DNA of 64,000 bases from Eulemur rufifrons (Eukaryota; Chordata; Mammalia; Primates; Lemuridae), in NCBI RefSeq assembly GCF_041146395.1, contig NC_090996.1:36108738-36172737 (forward strand). The letters are read 5' to 3'. The position numbers and the translations under genes were made by a program. The notes under the pieces were generated by a model. That model did no database searches. It was given only the letters and a program-made list of their open reading frames with translations, and was not told the DNA's origin. Every line of letters begins with the position of its first letter. Positions within the stretch are counted from its first letter, which is position 1. Of the stretch, positions 1-11,600 are shown in pieces.

Positions 1-400
1 GTATTGACTTCATATCATGCAGCCTTGCTGTATTTGTTTATTAGTTTCAGATGTTTCTTTGTTTTTGTTGTTGTTGTTGATTCTTTGGGATTTTTCGCAT
101 AGACAGTCCCGTCTTGCATGAACAAGGACAGTTTTATTTTTTCTTACCCAGTCTGGGTGCCCCATATACCCTTCCCTGTCTTGCTGCGTTAGTCAGGGCT
201 CCAGTCTGATGTTTTACTACCCACGAAATGGCATGATGTTATTCGAAAGTGGACTTAGATTAGTTGTAAATGTTTATTGTAAACTCTAGGGCGACCACGA
301 AATTTTTTTTAAAAGAAGCATAATTGATATGCTAAGAGAGGCGAGGAAATGGAATCGTATACAATGTTCAATGGAAGCCAGAGAATGCAGAAAGAGGAAA
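1..400. mobile_element. L1 LINE fragments, old and degenerate
   Basis: About bases 1-200 resemble L1 ORF2 read on the minus strand. About 215-400 resemble another piece of L1, apparently on the plus strand. Both are AT-rich, full of stops and without a usable frame. Family assignment is from remembered L1 consensus, not from a search. Confidence 0.55.
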
Positions 401-404
401 GGCA

Positions 405-592
405 ACAATAGGGACAAATACCCCAGTGCGGAGGCACCCGTGGTCCCAGCCAGTCGGGAGGCTGAGGCAGGAGGATCGCTGGAGCCCAGGAGTTCGAGGC
501 TGTCGTGAGCTGTGACTGTACCACCGCACCCCAGCTGGGGTGACAGAGCGAGACCCCATCTCTTAAAAAGTTAAAAAAGAAATAAAGAACAA
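405..592 (+). mobile_element. Alu-like SINE fragment
   Basis: The segment has the 7SL-derived right-arm wording (gaggctgaggcaggagga, then gcccaggagttcgaggct) and ends in an A-rich tail. It is a monomer or truncated arm inserted in L1 debris. Confidence 0.8.
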
Positions 593-740
593 GGGAAACA
601 AAAAGAAAACAGTAAAAGAAATATGGCAGCTATTAGTCCAACTGTATCAATAATCACTTTGAGTGTCAGTGGTCTACATGCACCAATTAAAAGACAGAGG
701 TTGTCAGAGTAGATGAAAAGATTCAACTATATATTGTCTA

Positions 741-1016
<276 letters not shown>

Positions 1017-1654
1017 CTACATTGATTTCAGACAGAGCTGGCCTTGGAGCGAGGGACGTTGCCGGGGGGAAAAGAGGGCGTGACCGATGCTGACCCTCCA
1101 GGAACACACAGCAGCGGCTAACACGCGGGCACCCAGCGACAGAGCACCAGGACAGGCGAAGCGAGAACCGGCAGGGCTGCAAGGAGAGACAGGTGAGCCC
1201 ACGGCCGCAGCTGGAGACTTCGACATCCTGTCAGGAGCGGACACGTCCGGCAGGCAGAGAATCGGCGAGGGCAGAGCCGGGCTCCGCTGCGCCGTCGATC
1301 CACGGACACAGGCCACCCTGCAGTGGCTTCGTCCTGCAACCGCAGAACTCGCGTCCGCCGCAGACGCACGGGCAGCGCTCACAAGGCAGACCACGCTCTG
1401 GGCCACCAGACACGTTAACACATTCCAAAACTGTCATCATACAATGTCCACTCTCAGACTACGATGGAACCAAACTATGAATTAATAACAGAAAGATAGC
1501 TGGAAAATCCAACATACTGGGAGACTAAACAATACAATTTTAAATAACAGGAGTCAAACAAGTCTCAAGACAATTTTTAAAATGTTTGAACTAAAAGAAA
1601 ATGAAAATACAACTTATCAAGGTCTGTGGGGTATGGGGAGAGCAGAGGAAGAAA

Positions 1655-1965
<311 letters not shown>

Positions 1966-2399
1966 TAGCACTGAACACACACATTAGAAAAGAAGAAAGA
2001 TCAAAACTCAATCCCAGAAGCTTCCATGTCAGGAAACGAGGAAGATGAGCGGGGCAAGCCCAAATGGAGCAGAATAAAAGAAATAGTGAGAAACGAAATC
2101 AATGAAACTGAAAACGGGAAATCAATCGAGAAAGTCAACGAAACCAAACGCTGCTTCTTTGAAATGGTCAGGCCCTGGCCAGGCTGCCCAGGGGGGAGGA
2201 AGAGAGAAAACGCAAATCAGTAATGTCAGGAAGGAAAGGGGCCGTCACTACAGACCCCACGGACAACACAAGGACCAGAAAGGCACATCCGTGCGCTCAC
2301 GTGTGACAGCTTCACTGAAATGCACCGGTTCCCTGAAAGACAGAATCTGTCCAACCCACGCAGGGGACAGGCCACCCCAGTAGCCTCTAGCTATTAAAG

Positions 2400-2960
2400 A
2401 GACGAAGGCTAAAGTTAACCTGCCAAAGCTGCCTTCTTTTCCACATTTTCCAGGATGATCTTTTTCCAGTTTTGGCCGGCTCTGTGTTTTAGTGTCTCTT
2501 GTAAACAGCATAGCGCCGAAATACTTTAATCTGAAAACCTGTCTTTTAATTGCAAAGTTAGTCCACTGACATCTGTTAGCATTACTGCTTCCTCAGGCCC
2601 CGTTGTCTTCCTTCGGACTTGCATTCCCATAGCCCTGCAGGGTTTTCGCCCTGTCCTGGGTGGGCTGACGACCCGTGTGGTGGTCGTGTGTCTGCTCCTC
2701 ACCCTGTGTCTTCACTCACATGCACGCGGTTCTTTGTTACCGCACCTCTGTGTCCTCCTCTGTGTGAGCAACTGTGAATAACATAGTGGTAACGGTCGTA
2801 TTAACAGTTTGTGTGTGTGCTTCAAATGTTGCTTTTTGCCTTTTTTTTTTTTTTAGAGATGGGGTCTTGCTATGTTGCCCAGGCTGGTCTTGAACTCCTG
2901 GCCTCAAGTGATCTTCTAGCCTCGTTTTTACCTTTTTGTTGATAATCAAATGTGTTTAAC
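2400..2960 (-). mobile_element. L1 fragment on the minus strand with an Alu piece inside
   Basis: The parts around 2,420-2,600 resemble L1 ORF2 in reverse complement. A truncated reverse Alu arm (poly-T, then gagatggggtcttgc) sits at about 2,838-2,930. The part at 2,600-2,830 is not clearly assigned. Confidence 0.5.
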
Positions 2961-3893
2961 GTTCTATTCAAACTTTCTGACGTTCTACATGTTTGTGCAT
3001 CAGGGTTTTCCTCCCCCCCCCCGCCCCTCCCCCTCTCGCCATGAGGGACGCCTCCAGGAGGTGGCAGCCCACTCTCCGCTCCCTGGTGGCTCCTTTGAGG
3101 GGCACACTGGGGGACAGTCCCAGAGCCCCCCCCCCGGCTGGGGCTCCCCTCAGGGACAGGGTTCTGGCAGAGGCTGCACAGAGACCTAAGGACGGTCCCT
3201 GTCTGCCTCGAGGCCCCTCCCGTACGCGGCTCACTTCATAGGTGCTCGATTGACTTGAAGTTTGGCAAAGGGCCCTCCAAGGACCTGGCTAAACATCCTT
3301 GAAATGGCCCCAAAGGCCCCACTGGACAGAGTTAGGCAGGGCTGGCTGTGAGTCACAGCGGCCGCCTGCCGTGGGCTGCAGAGGGACAGGCCGAACCTCA
3401 GCAGCCGCCCAGGGGCTGGGACGGAGCCAGGCCTGGGTGCAGGGCGAGGTGGGTGGGCAGGGCCGAGGGCGCCACCCCAGGGGACGGTGCGGGGCAGGCA
3501 GCCCCAGCCCACGCTGGGCCTCATGGGCCCCTATGAGGGCAGGAAACCGCCTCCACCCGCCCAGCCCCAGGGTCGCCCTAACCGTAACCCTAACCCCAAC
3601 CGGTTGCCACCGTCCCAGCCAGATGGGGCTGTGGCCGGGAGGGGGAGGCCTGTCCTGAGGTGGAGGCTGCGGCAGGAGGAGGCATCAGTCGGGCAAGGGC
3701 GGAGGGGCAGGTGGGGAGGGGGCCCTGCGGGAGGCCGGGCCTGAGAGCTGGGTGGGGGCCCGGCTGGGGGGAGGGTGACCCGGCAGAGAGAAGGGGCTGC
3801 AGGTGGCTCTCCGCACGCCCCGCCACGCCCCGCCACACCTGCCACGGTGGGCTCAGAGCGGACAAGCCAGTGACCCGCCGCCCTCCTGCCCAG
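2961..3893. other. GC-rich stretch upstream of the first visible MSLNL exon
   Basis: No exon could be supported here. By homology with MSLN, the MSLNL signal-peptide exon and the exon before 3,894 should lie in or upstream of this stretch, but no matching frame with a phase-0 GT donor was found. A short telomere-like CCCTAA run sits at 3,575-3,602. Confidence 0.5.
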
Positions 3894-6800
3894 CTCAGCT
3901 GCTTGGCCAACCTGGCCTCGCGGCACGGCCTTCAGGAGGACTTCGCGCTCCACCCGCCGGACCTGCTGCTCTTCTACAAGTGAGCGATGCCGCCCCCACC
4001 CCGCCAGGCCAGCCCCCAGAGTCCCGGGGGCCCTGCCGTGCCGTAGGGGCACCGCAGGCCACCCTGAGACCCCGGCAGGGCTGGCGGAGGCCCGGCCCCG
4101 CCCCCACCCCACGGCCTCCCCACCTGCAGCCTGTCCCAGGTGAGGGAAGCCGACTGCCGCGCCTTCACCCGCCGCGCCGCCCAGGGCCGCCTGCAGCTGC
4201 TGGCCAACCTGCCGGACCAGAGAGGGGCCCTGCGACACGCAGCCCTGGCCTGCCTGGTGGGCGCCCCGGCCACGGGGGCAGGGGGGCGGGTCGGCCCTGG
4301 CTGGACGCTGACCACCGTCCCTGCAGGGGGGGCCCCACCCGCGGCTCAGAGCCCCTGACCTGCTGCTCCTCGGGGCGCTGGTGTGTGACATGGACCCGGC
4401 CAGCATCGTCACCGCGGACCCGCCTGTGCTGCAGAACCTGGGGCGCTGCCCCCGGCTGACGCCCGCCCAGGGGGCCGCCCTGAACGCGCTGCTGGCCGGT
4501 GGGAGGACCCAGCTCGGGTGGGTGGGGCCGTGGGGGCCGGGTGGGAGGGGCCAGCTGACCTCTGACCTCAGCCCCCAGCTTCACTCTGGCCCTGCAGCCC
4601 ATGGGGCAGGGAGCTGGACGGTGCTGTCCCCACCACGGGTGTGGCCCTGCTTGGCGAGGGGGAGGTGTCCCCGGCGGGTCTGGTCAGCTGACTACGCCCA
4701 GGTGCCAGCCAGGGGTGGGCGCGTCTGCCCACCCGTGAGGCACTCGGGGAGGGCGGGCGGCGTCCAGGGACCACACGGTGCCCCTGTCTGTGCTCTAGGC
4801 CCCCTGGCTCCTGGACCCTGGAGGGGCTGCAGGCCCTGGGGCCCCTGGCCACCTACATCAGCCCCCGCCTGTGGGTGCAGGTGCAGGAGGTAGGATGGGC
4901 CCCGGGGGTGGGGGCCACAGGGTCTGCCTCAGTGGGCCCCAGACGGTGTCCGCCACAGGGTTTCTGTCCCCGAGGGTTGGGAGGAGGGACCAGGTGGCTG
5001 GAGGGACGGCCATGCCTGCCCTGCCCCGCCAGGCCACGGGCCTGGACTTCTTCCGCAGCGTGGTGGCGGCGTGCCGCGCGGGGCGGCTGGGCCGGCAAGA
5101 TGCCAGGCGCTTCGTCACCAGCTTCCTGGAGTCCCAGGCCAACGCCGTGTCCTCAAGGGGCGCAGGTCAGTGTGGCCCCGTGGCCCGGGGCGTGGCACCG
5201 CCCAGGGCTCGGTTGGAGGAGAGCAGAGGTTTGGGCCAAGTTCTTGATGAGAGGTCGAGCTTGGGGAGCAAGTCAAGATCGAGGCCAGACGTGGAGAAGG
5301 GGTCGAAGATGGGGCCCCACAATAGCCACAGTGGTCGGCTCAAGCCGTGGCTGGCCATCTGGTCGCCCTGATGCCCACAGGGAGGTCCTGCGTCCGCGGC
5401 AACATCACGGCAGCCATGCTGCGGGACGACCTCTTCCTGCTGCGCTACGACTGCACCCAGCTCGGGCTCTGCCTGGGCAGCCGCGTGCTGGCGACCAGCC
5501 TGGACCCCCTGCTGCAGCAGCCGCTGCCCACCGAGTGCCAGCACGTCGTCAAGGCCAAGCTCGCGCAGGTGTGCAGCGGGCGGCGGGGGGAGGCTGGCAG
5601 GGCTCCGGGCCTCGCTGACTCCACCCGCCCGCCCCAGCTCTACCCGCGGGGCCTCCCTGAGGACCAGCTGCGGCTCATCACCTCGTTGGTCTACCTCTAC
5701 TCCCGCGCCGAGATCGGCCAGTGGAACATCACGTCCAGGGACACGCTGGTGGCCCTGCTGGCCTCGGGGGTGGCCCTGGACAACCAGACGGAGGTGAGGG
5801 CGGCGGAGGGCAGGTGGCCCTGAGCCCTGGCCCCAGGTCCCAGCCCCACTGACCTGCGCCCTGTCCCCAGGCCGTCCTGCAGAAGTTCCTGGACCACAAT
5901 GGGACGGTCACCGGCGCCCTGCTGGTGGCCATCGGGGGCTCCCGCCTCTGCTGGATGAGCCCCCAGCAGATCCAGACCATCCGGCCCTCGGAGTTCCGGT
6001 GAGACCACTCAGCAACCCGCCCACGCGGAGGCCTCGGGGGAGCTCACTGCTCAGCCAGGAGGAACCACAGGGGAAACCGAGGGAGGGAGGGAGGGAGGTC
6101 CCTTCAGCGGCCTCAGTGTCCTGGGGCTGCCCAGCGAATCCACAGGCGGTGACTTAAAACAGGAGAGGTGCGTCCTCACGCCGTGGAGGCCCCGGTCCAC
6201 ATCGAGGTGCTGGCAGGGCCAGGCGCCCCCGAATCCAGCAGGGAGGCCCCTCCCCACCCCCGCCCCGCCTCCCGTCCAGCTGCTGGCGTCCCGACAAGCT
6301 TTGGCGCTTCGCGGCTTGTGGACGTGCCCGATCTCTGTCTCCGCCCCACACAGCCCTCTTCGCCCCGCGTCTGTGTCCAAGTGTCCCCTTCTTTAAGGAC
6401 ACGTCGTTGGGTTTAGGGCCACCTAATCCCATCTGACCTCATCTTTCCATTTGGTGACACCTCCAAAGGCCCTGTTTCCAAACAAGGTCCCCTCTGAGGT
6501 CTGGGTGGATGTGAATTTGGGGAGACAGTGTTCAGCCCAGTACGCAGGGCAAGAGGGCAGCTGTGGCTGGGGAGGGGGCCACGCCCAGCCGTCCGAAGGG
6601 CGAGGGGCCCCCAACCTGCTCATCAGCCGCACCCCCAGGCTGGCCGGAGCCCTGGACGTCTCGTCCTGCCCGCAGAGCCGGAAGGACGTGCTCTACGCCA
6701 AGGCCCGGGAGGCCTTCAGCGGCACCAGCACCGTGGCCTCCTACTATCGCTTCATGCGCCCCTACCTGGGTGAGGCCCCGCCCCATGCGCCGCACCCGCC

Positions 6801-7979
6801 CCGGGGGCCCTGCCCACCCCCACTCACCGCTGCCCCCCAGGCGGCGCCCCCGTGGAGGAGCTGCGGCACCTGGCCCAGGCCAACGTCTCCATGGACATCG
6901 ACACCTTCACCAACCTGAATCCCCGCGTGCTGCAGGTGGGCCCGGCTGCCCCGTGGGGGCGGCAGAGCTGGCCAGCCTGGGGAGCCCCTAGGGCGCAGGT
7001 CGGGCACCCCTAAGTCAGAGCACTGCAGAGCACCCGGCCCACGTCACCCTCAGGCTGCCCTGGCCTCAGGCCCGAGCATCTCGTGGCCTCGGGTCAAGCA
7101 CTGCCCGGGCAGGTCTCCCCTGGGGACAGCCCCGGGGAGCCCCCGCCCCTCCCCTCACAGCCCCTCCCGCCCCCGCAGAGCCTGAGTGTCGGCAACGTGA
7201 CCACGCTGCTGGGGCAGAACGCGGGGGACCTGTGGAAGGCCCGCAGCCACCCCACCGTCAGCTCCTGGCTCCGCGGCCTCGACAGCTCGGCCCTGGGCTC
7301 GCTCGGCCTGGACACCAGCCTCGCCAGCCCCACCGGCCCCGCCCGCACGACCGGGGCATCCCCCGACACCACCCCCCCGTCGCCCCACCTAGTCCACACC
7401 GTCGGCCTGTCTGGGAAGGACCCCGAGGCTCCCACCTCGGGTACGGCCCCTCTTCCCTCCCCGCCCCTGCGGGCCCCTCGCAGGGCTCCCTGCGGACCCC
7501 CAGATGTCCCCAGCTCCCTTCTCCTGCCGGCGCCCATGCTGGTCGTGTCCGCCCGCCAGCGGCCTCCACTGGCCTCCTGGCCTGGCGCCTGGGCGACGGG
7601 ATCCGCCCGTCGTTCAGGGACAGGATTGGCTGAGCAGTGAGGGGAGGGGGAGGTTTGCGATCCCTGCTGGGGCCAGAAGAGCAGCCTGGGGGTTCTGGCC
7701 TGGCCTGCCGCACCTCACCAGCCCAGAGCCTCCCGGGAGTGGCTCTGGCGGGACTGACATGTCCCCTCCGTGTCCCCCGCAGGCAGCCCACATGCCCCGC
7801 TGGGGTGTCTGCCGCTGGCCATGGCCCTGCCCTCCGGCCTCCTGTGGCTGCTGCATCGCAGCACCCTGGGGCCCGAATGCACCTGCTCGAGGGGCCCCCG
7901 CACCCCGGCTCCCAGGACAGTGCCGCCCCCGGGCGGGCAGGGCCACAGGCGTCACACGCAGGGAACACGGGGCCGCTAG
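3894..7979 (+). CDS. MSLNL: Mesothelin-like protein, 3' twelve exons (5' part not found)
   Basis: A paralogue of mesothelin, expected to be a secreted or membrane glycoprotein of superhelical ARM-type repeats; its function is poorly known. Visible exons: 3894-3979, 4130-4256, 4327-4517, 4799-4889, 5033-5165, 5381-5568, 5638-5793, 5871-5998, 6639-6769, 6841-6935, 7179-7440 and 7783-7979. All junctions are GT-AG and keep one frame, giving 594 residues to a TAG. The first visible exon parallels the MSLN exon at 11561-11646, and exon lengths match MSLN closely (86, 91 and 156 nt are identical). The penultimate exon encodes a Pro/Thr/Ser-rich linker. The last has a short hydrophobic stretch (LAMALPSGLLWLL) and then a basic tail, unlike the GPI-type end of MSLN. 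Start codon and signal peptide are missing from this model. An MLT1 LTR lies in the intron at 5999-6638. Confidence 0.9.
6145..6548 (-). mobile_element. MLT1-type LTR (ERVL-MaLR), solo
   Basis: In reverse complement this matches the usual MLT1 layout: the block around 'gcccaccctaatcc'-like wording, the tract near 'ccaaacaaggtc', and the end near 'gacagtgttcagcccag'. It is an old, GC-eroded copy inside a MSLNL intron with no coding part. Confidence 0.65.
7192..7286 (-). ncRNA. MIR662: miR-662 precursor locus, antisense to a MSLNL exon
   Basis: Read on the minus strand, this 95-base stretch lines up end to end, without gaps, with human hsa-mir-662 as remembered. Human MIR662 is also antisense to MSLNL. 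The stretch corresponding to the mature arm (7,206-7,226) differs from human at four sites, two of them within its first five bases. The sequence is held by the MSLNL codons (exon 7179-7440), so conservation does not prove a working miRNA here. The locus is clear; expression is unknown. Confidence 0.6.
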
Positions 7980-8072
7980 ATGGGGCTGGATGCGGCTCTG
8001 GGCCCGGCGGACCTGCCTGTGTGGACGTCCTTGGGGGCCTGCAGGGCCAGCCCCACCCCAGCCTCCCGGACC

Positions 8073-8110
8073 TGGAGGCGACTGGGGACCTGGAGGCGAC
8101 TGGGGACCGG
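8073..8110 (+). repeat. Two tandem copies of a 19-base unit in the MSLNL 3' UTR
   Basis: The unit 'cctggaggcgactggggac' occurs twice in a row just upstream of the MSLNL poly(A) signal. Confidence 0.85.
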
Positions 8111-8206
8111 GACCCTCCCAGCTACAAGCCCAGGCCCTCCAACCTCCCTCGGGAGAACGGGGACCGGGCAGGGGTGTGGGTGCCGCTGGCTTCACTGGTG
8201 GATGCG

Positions 8207-8212
8207 AATAAA
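8207..8212 (+). terminator. MSLNL poly(A) signal AATAAA
   Basis: A canonical hexamer 228 bases after the MSLNL stop codon, followed by a GT-rich stretch (gcctgtgtctgtgctg). Confidence 0.85.
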
Positions 8213-8551
8213 GTGCAAGGTGACCTTCCCGCCTGTGTCTGTGCTGGGGGCCGAGCGGGGCACAGAGGCCGTCTTGGCCAGGGCTCAGCCTGGGGGGCTC
8301 GGGAGCAGGACCCCCACCCTCCGCCCCTGCGGCCACCTGAGTGCCAGCCTGGCCCCAGGGACCGTGGCAGTAGCATCAGGAAGCCCTCGAAGGGCCCCAC
8401 CCTGCCTGGGCCCCCCTCCCCCACCCCTGGGCCCTGTTCTCCAGGGCAGGTGGGAGGGGCTGACTCAGGGAGTCACATTCTTGGGGTCACAGGGAGTCCA
8501 CGCCCCCCCCACTTGGTCTCCGAAGGCCATGTCTGCAGTGAGCACATCCTG

Positions 8552-8557
8552 TTTATT
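8552..8557 (-). terminator. MSLN poly(A) signal AATAAA (minus strand)
   Basis: TTTATT on the plus strand, about 100 bases downstream of the MSLN stop. It faces the MSLNL signal, so the two paralogues end about 340 bases apart. Confidence 0.85.
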
Positions 8558-8654
8558 GAGCCGAAGCCTCTCGCCTGCACAGGGACCACCCAGGCCTGCT
8601 CCTGGCCGGCCGGGCTCCGCGGTGGGGGAGGGGCGGGGGCATCGCGTGGCGGCC

Positions 8655-11600
8655 TCAGAGCCGGCCCAAAGCCAGGGGCAGAGTCAGGGTGGCAGAGAGC
8701 ACAGGGCCGGAGCCGAGCAGGCGGCGCCCCCCGGACAGGGCCTCTGGCAGAGAGGGGGCGTGAGGCCCGTCCGCCTCCGCCTGCCGGCGCCGCCCCCCGA
8801 GGTCCAGGACCAGGTACCCGTTGGGGATGCCACCCTGCAGCCCCAGCCCCATGGCGTCCAGGTCGTCCTGCCGCTGTCTTAGGATCCAGTCCCACACCGG
8901 GCTGTGCCGCTGCTCGGCCGTCAGGCCCGCGACGTGCGGCCCCAGGAGTCTCTGCACCTCCAGCACCGTCAGCCCCTGCCAGGCCCGGGCCGCCGTCAGG
9001 GCCGCCCCCCACAGAGGGCTGCTGGGCTCTGCGGCGTCCAAACCCCCCGGGGCCCCCCAGCCCACAGATGCCCCTCGGGGCTGCGGCGATCTCTGGCCAG
9101 CCGGCCTGGCTACAGGGCTGCCCCGGGCCCCCCCCAAGACCCCACCCCCGTGCTACCCCCCACCCCCGCATACCACCACAGCCTCCTTCGGCAGCTTCTT
9201 GAAGGTGGCCACGTCCATGCTCACGTTGCGTTGGCTGAGCGCCCGCAGGTCCTCCGTGGAGGCCCCACCTGCCGCGTGGAGAGGGCCCAGGCGTGAGGCT
9301 CCGCAGCCCTCCCAGCCCACCCCTCCGACCACAGGCGACGGGAGGCCACGCCACAGACTCCCTTTTCCTGAGGAGTTTCTGGGCCCTGGGTTTGCCTGGT
9401 CCTTGGGGCCGAGTGGAACCTGGGGCCATGGGGGCAGGACCCCCTGGCCACCCTGCAGCCGGCGGCCCCGGGAGGGAGGACCCGGCCGAGTGGGGGTCTG
9501 TGGCTCCCCGTCGTGGTCCCTGGCCCTGGGCCCTGCTCACCCAGGAAGGACCGGATCTTCAGCAAGTACACAGCCCCGCTCACGTTCCGGAAGGCCAGGC
9601 GGGCCTTGGGGTACAGGACGCCCAGCTGCCTCGGGCCGCACATGTCCAGGTCCTGGGGCTCGACCGCCCTGGGGGCAGCGCGGGGCGGCTGTGAGCTCAG
9701 CACAGACGCCCACCTTGCCCGGCACAGCCCCGGGGACTCACCAGAGGATGCTGGGGGGCACAGCGTCCAGCTGCTCGGGGCTGAAGGAGCACAGGTAGGT
9801 GGGGCGGAAGGCAGCCAGGGCGTCCAGGGTGTCCCCGTGCAGCCGGCCGCCTGCCGACACGTATCGCGCAATCAGGGCGGCCACCTGTGGGAGGAGGCCA
9901 CTGAGGTGCCTGGTGCCAGGCAGAGATGTGTCCGCCTCCCGCCGCGCAGCCCCAGGCCGGCACCTGGGCGTCCACCTTCCTGCCCCTGCTGACGCGGAGC
10001 AGAGTGTGGACGGTGTGCAGGGACGTCACGTTCCACTTGCGGACGTCCTGGGGGCTCATCCTGAGGAAGAAGCAGCCCAGCTGCTGGACGAGGGACTCGG
10101 GGTAGCCGTGCGGGTAGACCTGCAGGGCAGGGGCTGTGAGGGCCGCAGCCGCGCCCGGGGACGGCGGGTGTGCGGGGCCCGCGCGTCGACTACCTTGTCC
10201 AGCTTGCGCTTAAAGATGTCGAGCTGCTGGTAGGTGAAGGGGTTGGCGTTCACGCGGTCCATGTGGGCGGCCAGCAGGGCCCCGTCCACACAGGCCTCCA
10301 GCTCCCAGTCCTGGTAGAGGACGAGGTTCTCGTCCACCACGCGGGCCTCCCGCCCCGGGGGGCAGGTCACGTCTGCGGGGGCAGGCGGGGTCAGGGGTCA
10401 GGGGCCGCCTTCCCCTTCAGCCTCTCCTTCCTCCCACACCCGCAGTGGGACCTCGGGTGGTGCCTGGCCCTCTCTGGGCCTCGGTTTACCCACTGGGAAA
10501 ATGGGGCTCACGTCCACATCACGTGGTTGTCAGGACTGGACGTGGTGAGCCCGGAAGTGCGACCCCCACCCTCGGGTGTCCTGCCCGGCCCGCTGGCCCC
10601 CGGGCACGGCGTGGCGCTCACTCTCTGCGGCCCGGCGGAACCTCGGGAGGGCCACGGTCAGCTCCGGCCGCCGCCAGGACGGGCTCCCGTAGGTGCGCTG
10701 CAGCCAGGAGGTCATGACGCCCTGAGGACAGGCCGGGCCGTGGCTGAGCCGCGGTGGCCAGGCGCCCACGGACGGGCTGGGGGCAGGATCTCACCTTGGG
10801 GATGCTGCGGATGGTGTCCGGGCCCAGCACGGGCAGCAGGCCCTGCAGGGCGTCCAGGGTGGAGACCGACCACGTCGACGGGGAGCTGTCCAGACAGGGG
10901 CCCGGCTCACGACCCCGCGCACAGCCAGACGGAGCCGGGCCAGGCGCTGCCCCAGGAGGTGCACACCCCGCCCGCACACCCCGCTCACCCGTACGGCGGT
11001 CCTCCGCCCTGCAGAGCCGCCCGGGCTGCCTCCTGCTGGTCCTGGTCCAGGGGTCCGGGGCAGCCGGCCAGCCGGGGGAGGAGGGCCGCGGCCGAGTCGG
11101 CCACGAAGCGCCCGGGCAGGTCGCAGGCCAGGCCGCCCAGAGCCCGCACGTCAGCCGCGCTCACCCGGGACCCCCGCACACCCTGCACACACGGCCGGCC
11201 TCAGCACCCTGTGGGGACCACCGAGCGCCTCCCCGCCGACCTGCACCCGCCCGGCCCGGCCCCTACCCTGCAGGCCAGAGCTGCGGCCAGCAGCCGCTGC
11301 CGCTCTGGAGCCGCCCGCGGGAGCAGGTCCACGCTGGCCGCAGAGACACGGGAGAAGAAACGGGCGCAGGCCTGAGGCCCCGAGAGCCCGGCCGGGCTGT
11401 GAAGGGAGAGCACTGGGCAGGCCGTGCCAACCTCGCCCGCTGGGCCACCCGGTCTCCGGGGCAGGTGGGACAAGGCCCGGGACAGGTGGGACAAGGCCCC
11501 GGGGCAGGTGGGACAAGGCCCCGGGGCAGGTGGGACAAGGCCCCAGGGCCGGGGACCTACTCGAGGAACAGCAGCAGGTCTGGCGGGAAGGCGTCCAGGT

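Noticed and set aside
2026..2223. A lysine/glutamate-rich small open frame
   Set aside because: It reads in line with L1 ORF2 and is interrupted on both sides, so it is transposon debris.
3041..3189. A possible MSLNL start exon beginning MRDASRRW
   Set aside because: No hydrophobic signal core, no clear donor in phase 0, and no similarity to the mesothelin family start.
7637..9202. A 521-codon plus-strand open frame
   Set aside because: It overlaps the real MSLNL last exon in a different frame and runs antisense into MSLN; long GC-rich frames arise by chance here.
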